DNA from: Chitinophagaceae bacterium
GTDB lineage: Bacteria; Bacteroidota; Bacteroidia; Chitinophagales; Chitinophagaceae
Length of the DNA stretch: 5,606 nt
Reading direction: 5' to 3'
NCBI GenBank assembly: GCA_947378615.1
Contig: CANCKV010000262.1
Coordinates: 1-5,606 of the forward strand
A program made the position numbers and the translations under genes. Shown here piece after piece: positions 1-5,606 of the stretch (its first letter is position 1; each line of letters begins with the position of its first letter). The notes beneath the pieces were generated by a model. The model worked only from the letters and a program-made list of their open reading frames with translations, had not been told where the DNA came from and searched no databases.

Positions 1-93
1 GAATATAGGAAGGATGGATTTTGTAAGCAAATGGAAGACAATATGATTAAAGCAAGGGTATTGAATGGAGAACCTGCCGACTTGAATTTTTAA
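1..93 (+). CDS. C-terminal end of an unidentified protein (partial)
   Basis: Reading frame 1 is open from the first base of the window to a TAA at 91-93 and gives 30 residues ending in GEPADLNF. The other two forward frames hit stops early (TAG at 5-7 in one, TGA at 43-45 in the other), so this is the only forward frame that can be coding. The peptide is mixed and charged, with no membrane segment or recognisable motif, and I cannot assign a family. It is followed by 261 nt of non-coding sequence containing a hairpin, which suits the end of a transcription unit. The assignment rests only on frame openness and position, so an accidental open frame is possible. Confidence 0.45.
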   Translation, partial: EYRKDGFCKQMEDNMIKARVLNGEPADLNF

Positions 94-175
94 CAACAAG
101 AAAAATATGCTTCTATTATCAAAATATTTAGTTCACAATTATATAAGTAGATTCTTCATTTTCTATCAAATAGCA

Positions 176-229
176 GGCTGAAAGTCAATAATAACTTCTT
201 ATTTTAGAAATTATTGTTATTTGTCAGCC
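176..229 (+). terminator. Imperfect hairpin downstream of the partial gene, possible terminator
   Basis: Arms 176-199 and 206-229 can pair around a 6-nt loop (200-205). The base is a perfect GGCTGA/TCAGCC clamp. Above it the stem is AT-rich and imperfect: 18 of 24 positions are Watson-Crick pairs and 2 more are G-U. The sequence just after the stem is T-rich (a run of five T at 239-243) but has no clean uridine tract directly at the stem base. It lies about 80 nt beyond the stop at 91-93 and before the promoter of the SNF2 gene, which is where a terminator would be expected. A dispersed repeat or chance structure is also possible. Confidence 0.3.
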
Positions 230-256
230 AATATTTCATTTTTCTTTCATAAATAC

Positions 257-288
257 TTTTTAGTCTCCCAATCATTCCTTTACATTTG
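257..288 (+). promoter_or_regulatory. Predicted Bacteroidota-type promoter for the SNF2 gene
   Basis: TACATTTG at 281-288 is a perfect match to the Bacteroidota -7 consensus TAnnTTTG recognised by the primary sigma factor of this phylum. A TTTT at 257-260 sits 20 nt upstream, the spacing expected for the -33 element, although it lacks the G of the usual TTTG. Transcription would start near 294-297, giving a leader of about 60 nt before the ATG at 355. A small dyad, ATTGC(292-296)/GCAAT(304-308), lies at the expected start site and could be a leader stem or a chance match. The consensus is established knowledge; its use here is inferred from sequence only. Confidence 0.5.
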
Positions 289-354
289 TAAATTGCATTT
301 TTCGCAATAGCAGTTGGCGTTTATGCTCTCTGGAAATCGTGTCGCAGTAATAAC

Positions 355-3300
355 ATGGCTTTACCTTATCTCGTCAAACATATTTATAATAATGGTTCCG
401 AGGAAGTAATTCGTCGTGGAAAGAAAATTCATTCATCAGGTCAAGTAGATTTGATGGAGTACGACGAATTGATGTCGTCGGTAAATTTCCGTGTTAAAGA
501 CGACAATTACCACCTTTATTATAAAGTTTATATAACCCACTTCAAAGACCCAGCAACGCTGAAGCTACGCTGTACCTGCCCGTATAATTTAACTGAAATA
601 TGTCGCCATAAAGCAGGGGCATTATTTACACTTCAAGATATGCTCGATAGGAACATGCTTGGAGAAAGGGAACTAATTTATGACCAAAAGCATACGGTTG
701 TGAAGATGAAACTATTGGATTTGAAATTAATCCGAATGCTTTCTTCTCCCGAAACGCTTATCATGGCAGAGTCCTTTATTAATGGAGGCAATAAGGCTAA
801 AATTATTTCAGCTAAAGAAGAACGGGTAGTGGCAGAAGTTGTTTATGACGACACCCTATTTAAATTAGTGATTCAAAAGAATGATGAACGTAATTTTGAC
901 ACTAGTTGTACCTGTAACTCCGATGCAACGCACCCACTTTGTATTCATAAGGCGATAGTATTCCTTCAACTTTTAAAATCGAAAGGTCCTAATTATTTTG
1001 ATAGTATCAGAAATTGGGATGCTGTAAAAAATAAGTTATTAAGTTTATATGGTTACTCATTATCCGATGATTTGAAGGGTAAGTTTGAGTTTACTTATAC
1101 AGATGGCAAACCTTTTTTAAGGGTATTAGATAGTTCCATACAAAAAGTGGCAGCTCCTGTTACTTTTAATGATATCAAACCAAAAGAGACTGAAATTGAA
1201 ATAAAGTCGTTCAATGCTAATAAGGAAATCAAAGAAGCATTTATTACGACGGAAGTACCAGTATTGAAAAAAGCTGCTTTCAAATTAGGCGTTGTTGTTA
1301 CTACAAATGAATTGGATTATCCATACATCTGTATTGAAGCCGTGCAGGGTGAAACCGATGATGATTTCTCTAAATATTCTGGGAAAACAGAACGTCTCGA
1401 CTTAAATAAATTCATTAATACAGAAGTATTTAATGAAGATGATAAGATGACTGTTCAGCAGTTGAGAAAACTGATGCAGTCGGAGGTGACAAAATATTTA
1501 ACTCGTAATTCTCCATTCAGTGGGGTTTGGGACAATATCGTTCAGGTGGATACAATAGATGGACGACCTGATGTGATGCCTGAGGAAACGAGAAATATCA
1601 TAAATGAATACCTACATCCTAAGTATAAAAAGTTATTGGCAGACTTAGCAGGAAGTAATTTCTTATTTTATTTGCCTAATAAGAAGCCCTTTACTAGTGA
1701 TAATCTATTAGAAGCTGAATTTGAGGCTACTCATATCAAACCAAACTTTTCCATTTATTATGAGAATGGTAGTTACACAGTGGAATGTTTGGTAAAACTA
1801 CCTTTAGTAGAACTGAACGTTAATGAAAATGAGTGCATCAGTCCGATGCTTTTTCAATACCATAATCAGTTTTTTACTTGGGAAAAGCAAGAGTCACTTG
1901 CTATCGTAAATCAGTTTTTGCCGAAAGGAGAAATGATTATTGATAAGGCTCATTGGTCTGATAAACTTCAGAATTTTATTCTTCCTCTCTGTAAAGATTA
2001 TGATGTAAACTTTGGTAATCTTGAAAAAGAAGAAATAAGGGATGTTCCTCCTGACTGCAAATTGTTGCTGAAAGAAAAGGGCGATTATTTGATACTTGAA
2101 CCCATCTTTAGCTATAAAGGATATGAAGTAGGTTATTCTACAAAGGAAAAAATGATACTTCCTGTTGCAGAAAAGCTATTGGTGATTCAAAGAAACTTGG
2201 AAGCAGAACGGACTTTTCTTTCAAAAATTGAAAACCTTCATTCCAATTTTATCAAGCCAGAAGACACAAATACTTTGGCATTGAAAGGGTCGGATGTGTT
2301 GAAAGACAATTGGTTCTTCCTGTTTATTGATGCAGTGAAAGACATGAGTATTACTATCTATGGCTTTGATGCACTGAAACATTTCCGTTTTAATACTTCT
2401 AAGCCATCTACTAAGATATTTATTAGTAGTAATACTGATTGGTTTGATGCGAAAATTGAAATAAGCTTTGGTTCACAACAGGTTACAGTTGATGATATTA
2501 AGAAGGCCTTGCTTAGCAAACAACAATATGTTCAATTGCAAGATGGTTCTTTGGGTATTTTACCTGAAGAATGGATAAAACGCTACTCATTATTGTTTAG
2601 GGTAGGGGAAGGAAGACAAACGAATATAAAACTAAGTAAATATCATTTTAGTGTCATTGAAGAGTTGTATAATGAACGAAATGATGAAGAGTTGTTTTTC
2701 CAGTTAGAAGGGAAATACGATAAACTGAAGGAAAATTTTGCTATTAAAGATATTGAAGCGCCCGAACATTTGAAAGCCATCTTAAGACCTTATCAGGAAA
2801 GCGGTTTCCGATGGTTGAATTATTTAAGAGAGGTACAGTGGGGCGGAATTCTTGCGGATGATATGGGTCTTGGTAAAACAATACAGGCTTTAAGTTACAT
2901 GTTTTATCTGAAACAAGAAGTCGGCACATTGAAGGCATTAGTGGTTTGTCCTACCACATTGATGTATAACTGGCAAAATGAAATTACTAAGTTTACACCG
3001 GGACTTACCTTTTACATACATCACGGAGGCAGCAGGCTTAGGGAAAATCTACAGCAAGATCATATCGACATTATCATTACCACCTATGGTACTTTACGTA
3101 GTGATATCAAGCAGTTTGTAGATTTAGATTTAGATTATGTGGTGCTTGATGAAAGTCAAGCGATTAAGAATCCTAGCAGTAAGGTGGCTAAAGCTGCTTG
3201 TTTGTTGAGGTCGAAGAATAGATTGTGTTTGAGTGGTACGCCATTGCAGAATAATACATTTGACATCTTTGCTCAAATGAATTTCTTGAATCCAGGTATG

Positions 3301-4170
3301 CTAGGAAGTGTGGAGTTTTTCAAACAAGAATTTGCTATTCCGATTGATAAATTTGGTGAAAAAGTTCAGAAGGATCACCTGAGAAAATTATTATATCCCT
3401 TCATATTAAGAAGAACAAAGGAACAAGTTGCAAAAGATTTGCCTGAAAAACAAGAAATGGTATTGTTCTGCGAAATGGGGGCAGAACAACGTCGTATTTA
3501 TGATGCATTTAGAAACGATTTTAGGGAAAAGATTCTTGGCACAGTGGATTCGATAGGTGTAGGTAGATCTCAATTGACGATTTTACAAGGTTTGATGAAG
3601 TTACGTCAGATTTGTGATAGCCCTTATATCATGAATGAGCCTGAAAGGTATCCAAATACTTCTGTGAAACTAGAGGAGATTGGAAGAGAATTGACTGAGA
3701 ATATCAGTAATCATAAAGCATTGATATTCTCTCAATTCTTAGGGATGTTGGCATTGATAAAAGAAAAACTAAGGGAATTAAATGTTCCATTCGAATATTT
3801 TGATGGTAGTACTGTAGCAACTGAGAGAGAAAGAGCGATACAGAACTTCCAAAATAATGATGATTGTAGGGTATTCCTTATTTCATTGAAGGCGGGGGGT
3901 GTAGGTTTGAATTTGACGGCTGCAGATTATGTATATATTGTTGATCCGTGGTGGAATCCTGCTGTAGAACAACAAGCAATTGACAGAACTCACCGTATAG
4001 GTCAAACAAAAAATGTTTTTGCATATCGCATGATTTGTACGGATACGGTAGAGGATAAGATATTGAAATTGCAAGATAGGAAACGCGCTCTTGCTAGAGA
4101 TTTGATTACCGATGACGAAGGATTTGTGAAGAGCCTATCTAGGGAAGATGTGGAATATTTGTTCTCTTAA
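355..4170 (+). CDS. SWI2/SNF2-family DEAD/DEAH-box ATPase with two N-terminal SWIM zinc-binding modules
   Basis: This is a complete 1271-residue superfamily 2 helicase-like protein, predicted to be a cytoplasmic ATP-driven double-stranded DNA translocase or nucleoprotein remodeler. The N-terminus carries two SWIM motifs: C73-x-C75-x7-C83-x-H85 and C185-x-C187-x8-C196-x-H198. Residues about 210-800 show no motif I recognise; part may match the bacterial SNF2-associated region. The ATPase core follows: LRPYQ at 810-814, Walker A DDMGLGKT at 835-842, motif Ia near 862-873, ITTYGTLR at 908-915, motif II DESQ at 932-935, SGTPLQNN at 960-967, FILRRTK at 1016-1022, IFSQF at 1124-1128, GGVGLNLT at 1181-1188, and motif VI QQAIDRTHRIGQ at 1206-1217. 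All catalytic motifs are intact, so it should be active. The ATG at 355 is the first ATG in a frame that is open only from 292, and no Shine-Dalgarno is visible. SWIM-SNF2 fusions are a known bacterial class, but their cellular role (transcription, repair or chromosome maintenance) is not settled. No methylase or nuclease neighbour suggests a defence role. Confidence 0.95.
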   Translation: MALPYLVKHIYNNGSEEVIRRGKKIHSSGQVDLMEYDELMSSVNFRVKDDNYHLYYKVYITHFKDPATLKLRCTCPYNLTEICRHKAGALFTLQDMLDRNMLGERELIYDQKHTVVKMKLLDLKLIRMLSSPETLIMAESFINGGNKAKIISAKEERVVAEVVYDDTLFKLVIQKNDERNFDTSCTCNSDATHPLCIHKAIVFLQLLKSKGPNYFDSIRNWDAVKNKLLSLYGYSLSDDLKGKFEFTYTDGKPFLRVLDSSIQKVAAPVTFNDIKPKETEIEIKSFNANKEIKEAFITTEVPVLKKAAFKLGVVVTTNELDYPYICIEAVQGETDDDFSKYSGKTERLDLNKFINTEVFNEDDKMTVQQLRKLMQSEVTKYLTRNSPFSGVWDNIVQVDTIDGRPDVMPEETRNIINEYLHPKYKKLLADLAGSNFLFYLPNKKPFTSDNLLEAEFEATHIKPNFSIYYENGSYTVECLVKLPLVELNVNENECISPMLFQYHNQFFTWEKQESLAIVNQFLPKGEMIIDKAHWSDKLQNFILPLCKDYDVNFGNLEKEEIRDVPPDCKLLLKEKGDYLILEPIFSYKGYEVGYSTKEKMILPVAEKLLVIQRNLEAERTFLSKIENLHSNFIKPEDTNTLALKGSDVLKDNWFFLFIDAVKDMSITIYGFDALKHFRFNTSKPSTKIFISSNTDWFDAKIEISFGSQQVTVDDIKKALLSKQQYVQLQDGSLGILPEEWIKRYSLLFRVGEGRQTNIKLSKYHFSVIEELYNERNDEELFFQLEGKYDKLKENFAIKDIEAPEHLKAILRPYQESGFRWLNYLREVQWGGILADDMGLGKTIQALSYMFYLKQEVGTLKALVVCPTTLMYNWQNEITKFTPGLTFYIHHGGSRLRENLQQDHIDIIITTYGTLRSDIKQFVDLDLDYVVLDESQAIKNPSSKVAKAACLLRSKNRLCLSGTPLQNNTFDIFAQMNFLNPGMLGSVEFFKQEFAIPIDKFGEKVQKDHLRKLLYPFILRRTKEQVAKDLPEKQEMVLFCEMGAEQRRIYDAFRNDFREKILGTVDSIGVGRSQLTILQGLMKLRQICDSPYIMNEPERYPNTSVKLEEIGRELTENISNHKALIFSQFLGMLALIKEKLRELNVPFEYFDGSTVATERERAIQNFQNNDDCRVFLISLKAGGVGLNLTAADYVYIVDPWWNPAVEQQAIDRTHRIGQTKNVFAYRMICTDTVEDKILKLQDRKRALARDLITDDEGFVKSLSREDVEYLFS

Positions 4171-4242
4171 AGTGATGAGTTATGAGTGATGAATGATGAG
4201 TGCTTTTAAATACTCATAACTTATCACTCATAGTTCATCACT
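4171..4242. repeat. Long palindromic repeat of four 14-nt units, directly after the SNF2 stop codon
   Basis: Arms 4171-4201 and 4212-4242 form a 31-position stem with a 10-nt loop (4202-4211). 26 positions are Watson-Crick, 3 are G-U in RNA (4179/4234, 4180/4233, 4191/4222), and only 4193/4220 and 4195/4218 mismatch. Each arm is itself a tandem pair of 14-nt units: TGATGAGTTATGAG (4173-4186) and TGATGAATGATGAG (4187-4200), then inverted copies at 4213-4226 and 4227-4240. The left arm starts at the base after the TAA at 4168-4170. There is no T tract after the stem, so it is not a classical intrinsic terminator, although such a hairpin could stabilise the 3' end of the SNF2 mRNA. I recall similar ATGAGT-rich intergenic repeats in Bacteroidota genomes; this was not checked. 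Confidence 0.85.
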
Positions 4243-4252
4243 TATCTGTTGC

Positions 4253-4260
4253 TTACTTTG
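4253..4260 (+). promoter_or_regulatory. Possible -7 promoter element for the SPOR gene
   Basis: TTACTTTG matches five of the six defined positions of the Bacteroidota -7 consensus TAnnTTTG, with the second-position A replaced by T. It lies 18 nt before the ATG at 4279, which would give a very short leader. No convincing -33 TTTG is present at the right distance; that stretch falls inside the right arm of the palindrome at 4212-4242. The call is weak, and readthrough from the SNF2 gene is the alternative. Confidence 0.3.
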
Positions 4261-4278
4261 TAACTCAATTTATATGTC

Positions 4279-4689
4279 ATGAAACGCTTTCTATTGTTAC
4301 TTCCAATCATTCTGATAAGTGTCCACTTAAAAGCAAATGACACTATCATAGTCAGAAAAGACCCTCGCTTTGATTTACTATCCGATAAACAAGCGGAGAT
4401 AAATAAAAGAACGAGTATGATGACAAGCTCTGGCTTGTACAAAGGTTTTCGCATTCAAGTCCTTAGTACAACAAGTAGGGATCAGGCGAATCAGATTAAA
4501 TCGGATTTGCTAAACAAATTTTCTGAAGAGAAGACTTATCTACAATATCATTCTCCATATTTCAAAGTTAGGATTGGAAACTTCATAAATAAAGTTGATG
4601 CAGAGAAGTTTCGCATAAAATTAAATAAATCCTATCCTAAAGGGGTTTATGTAGTGGAAGATTTGATAGAATATACGGCACCGGAATGA
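4279..4689 (+). CDS. Exported SPOR-domain protein
   Basis: This 136-residue protein begins with a Sec-type signal peptide: MKR, then a hydrophobic stretch at residues 4-16, with likely cleavage after the A19 of LKA. There is no lipobox cysteine, so a soluble periplasmic product is expected. After a linker (20-54), residues about 56-128 fit a SPOR domain: a beta strand FRIQVLS (58-64), a helix around 67-81, a strand pair ending YFKVRIGNF (94-102), a second helix (105-118) and a final strand GVYVVED (122-128). The hallmark is the V-R-I-G-N-F segment. SPOR domains bind peptidoglycan glycan strands stripped of stem peptides, often at division sites. It has no other catalytic domain, so it may be an adaptor or wall-binding factor. 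The signal peptide supports the start at 4279; no Shine-Dalgarno is visible. It is 108 nt from each flanking gene. Confidence 0.9.
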   Translation: MKRFLLLLPIILISVHLKANDTIIVRKDPRFDLLSDKQAEINKRTSMMTSSGLYKGFRIQVLSTTSRDQANQIKSDLLNKFSEEKTYLQYHSPYFKVRIGNFINKVDAEKFRIKLNKSYPKGVYVVEDLIEYTAPE

Positions 4690-4703
4690 GGTTGAAGTAT
4701 TAA

Positions 4704-4732
4704 GTTATAGGTGGTTGCAGGTTACTAGGTGG
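4704..4732. repeat. Short degenerate direct repeat, GTTA(C)TAGGTGG
   Basis: GTTATAGGTGG (4704-4714) and GTTACTAGGTGG (4721-4732) differ by a single inserted C and are spaced 17 nt apart. Further partial copies (AGGT-like words) continue to about 4745. The block lies just after the SPOR stop codon in an otherwise featureless 108-nt gap. It resembles decayed intergenic tandem repeats rather than an operator, but two copies are too few to decide. Confidence 0.4.
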
Positions 4733-4745
4733 ACGGTCTAAGGTG

Positions 4746-4776
4746 AAATGATAGAAATGAAATCGATCATTTTTTT
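4746..4776 (+). terminator. Weak terminator-like hairpin after the SPOR gene
   Basis: AAATGAT (4746-4752) can pair perfectly with ATCATTT (4766-4772) around a 13-nt loop, and the right arm runs into a tract of seven T (4770-4776). The layout is that of an intrinsic terminator, but the stem has a single G-C pair and the loop is long, so it would be unstable. If it works, it would separate the SPOR transcript from the amidohydrolase gene that starts 22 nt later; if not, the two are probably co-transcribed. Confidence 0.3.
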
Positions 4777-4797
4777 CAATTAAAGCATAATTATTAG

Positions 4798-5606
4798 ATG
4801 TTATTACAAAAAATAAAAAATTTAGCTGCAGAATATGCAACAGAAAATATTGCTGTAAGACAATACTTGCACGCTAATCCTGAATTGAGTTATGAGGAAT
4901 TTAATACTTCCCGATTCTTACAGGATAAACTAAAATCAATGGGTATTCCCTTTGAAGTAATGGCTACGACAGGAATTGTTGCCTTGATAGAAGGGAAGAA
5001 TCCTGCGAGTAGAACTATTGCCCTTCGTGGAGATATGGATGCCTTGCCTATAGACGAAGAAAATGAAGTACCATATAAATCAAAGAATCAAGGAGTGATG
5101 CACGCTTGTGGTCATGATGTTCATACAACCATATTATTAGGTGCTGCAAAAATATTAAATGAATTAAGGAATGGATTTGAGGGGACGGTGAAATTAATTT
5201 TTCAACCTGGAGAGGAACGTAACCCTGGAGGAGCAAGTTATATGATTAAAGAAGGCGTTTTGGATAATCCACGCCCACAAGGAATCATTGCCTTGCATGT
5301 TCATCCGGGTTTGGATTCAGGGAAATTGAGTTTCAGAAAAGGAAGGGTTATGGCAAGTGCGGATGAAATATATATGACGATTCGTAGTAAGGGCGGACAT
5401 GCAGCAGCACCACATCTTACGGCAGATACCATCCTTATTGCCTCACATTTGATAGTTAGTCTGCAACAAATAATTAGTCGGAATAATAATCCCCTTTCGC
5501 CAAGTGTTTTGAGCATTTGTAGTATTGAAGGAGGTCATACTACTAACGTAATTCCGAGTGAAGTAAAACTAAAAGGAACTTTTAGAGCAATGGATGAGGC
5601 ATGGCG
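4798..5606 (+). CDS. M20-family (M20D-type) metallo-amidohydrolase, N-terminal 269 residues (partial)
   Basis: The frame is open from ATG 4798 to the window end without a stop, giving 269 residues of a family usually near 390-400. It matches the hippurate hydrolase / IAA-amino acid hydrolase type of M20 enzymes, which cleave the amide bond of N-acyl amino acids or small peptides with two metal ions. Visible motifs are LHANPELSYEE (24-34), RGDMDALP (77-84), MHACGHDVHT (101-110) with metal ligands C104 and H106, QPGEE (136-140) with catalytic E139 and metal ligand E140, ALHVHP (165-170) with metal-binding H167, and GGHAAAPH (199-206) starting the lid/dimerisation domain. The last metal-binding His, expected near the C-terminus, lies outside the window. 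There is no signal peptide, so a cytoplasmic enzyme is likely. The start fits the family N-terminus; no Shine-Dalgarno is seen in the AT-rich upstream sequence. The exact substrate cannot be read from sequence. Confidence 0.92.
   Translation, partial: MLLQKIKNLAAEYATENIAVRQYLHANPELSYEEFNTSRFLQDKLKSMGIPFEVMATTGIVALIEGKNPASRTIALRGDMDALPIDEENEVPYKSKNQGVMHACGHDVHTTILLGAAKILNELRNGFEGTVKLIFQPGEERNPGGASYMIKEGVLDNPRPQGIIALHVHPGLDSGKLSFRKGRVMASADEIYMTIRSKGGHAAAPHLTADTILIASHLIVSLQQIISRNNNPLSPSVLSICSIEGGHTTNVIPSEVKLKGTFRAMDEAW

Noticed and set aside
323..409. A 28-codon upstream ORF (ATG at 323, TAA at 407-409) overlapping the SNF2 start in another frame
   Set aside because: It has no ribosome binding site, and its sequence past 355 is just the shadow of the SNF2 gene. 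Nothing beyond the open frame supports translation.
1095..1283. Minus-strand open frame within the SNF2 gene
   Set aside because: It lies wholly inside a well-supported plus-strand gene, has no family features, and is a frame shadow. The same applies to the minus-strand frames at 2744-2938 and 3883-4074.
355..4170. SNF2 helicase as part of a DISARM-like or other anti-phage defence system
   Set aside because: No methyltransferase, nuclease, PLD-domain or DUF1998-type partner is present, the neighbours are housekeeping-type genes, and N-terminal SWIM modules are typical of ordinary chromosomal bacterial SNF2 proteins.
4171..4242. Palindrome as a classical intrinsic terminator or a CRISPR-like repeat
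   Set aside because: There is no T tract after the stem, the stem is AT-rich, and the units are contiguous without unique spacers, so neither description fits.
4242..4454. Minus-strand open frame of 70 codons across the SPOR gene start
   Set aside because: Its hydrophobic part is the antisense of the signal-peptide region of the SPOR gene; it shows no independent coding signal.
5048..5516. Two minus-strand open frames inside the M20 gene (5048-5236 and 5301-5516)
   Set aside because: Both are antisense to conserved M20 motifs on the plus strand, which explain the sequence fully.

Overview
The window is AT-rich and looks chromosomal, most likely from a member of the Bacteroidota, possibly near Chitinophagaceae (inference). 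The clues are a perfect TAnnTTTG-type -7 promoter element ahead of the large gene, start codons without a recognisable Shine-Dalgarno sequence, short intergenic palindromic repeats built on a TGATGAGTTATGAG-like unit, and the kinds of proteins encoded. All supported genes lie on the plus strand.

Layout. Positions 1-93 hold the last 30 codons of an unidentified gene. Positions 94-354 are non-coding, with an imperfect hairpin (176-229) and a good Bacteroidota-type promoter (257-288). Positions 355-4170 encode a complete 1271-residue SWI2/SNF2-family ATPase with two SWIM-type zinc-binding modules at its N-terminus. Positions 4171-4242, starting directly after its stop codon, form a long near-perfect palindrome made of four copies of a 14-nt unit. 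Positions 4279-4689 encode a small exported SPOR-domain protein. A 108-nt gap with short degenerate repeats and a weak terminator-like hairpin follows. From 4798 to the window end is the first 269 codons of an M20-family (M20D-type) metallo-amidohydrolase, cut off before its last third.

How the genes relate. The SNF2 protein is a predicted intracellular DNA translocase or nucleoprotein remodeler and appears to be transcribed on its own from its own promoter. The SPOR protein should act in the periplasm on peptidoglycan. The M20 enzyme has no signal peptide, so it is probably cytoplasmic and hydrolyses N-acyl amino acids or small peptides. The last two could share a transcript, but nothing in the sequence proves a common pathway.

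I found no phage, transposase, CRISPR, RNA gene or defence-system hallmark, and no clear previously undescribed system. The two features that most deserve a second look are the duplicated SWIM module in the SNF2 protein and the four-unit palindromic repeat abutting its stop codon.
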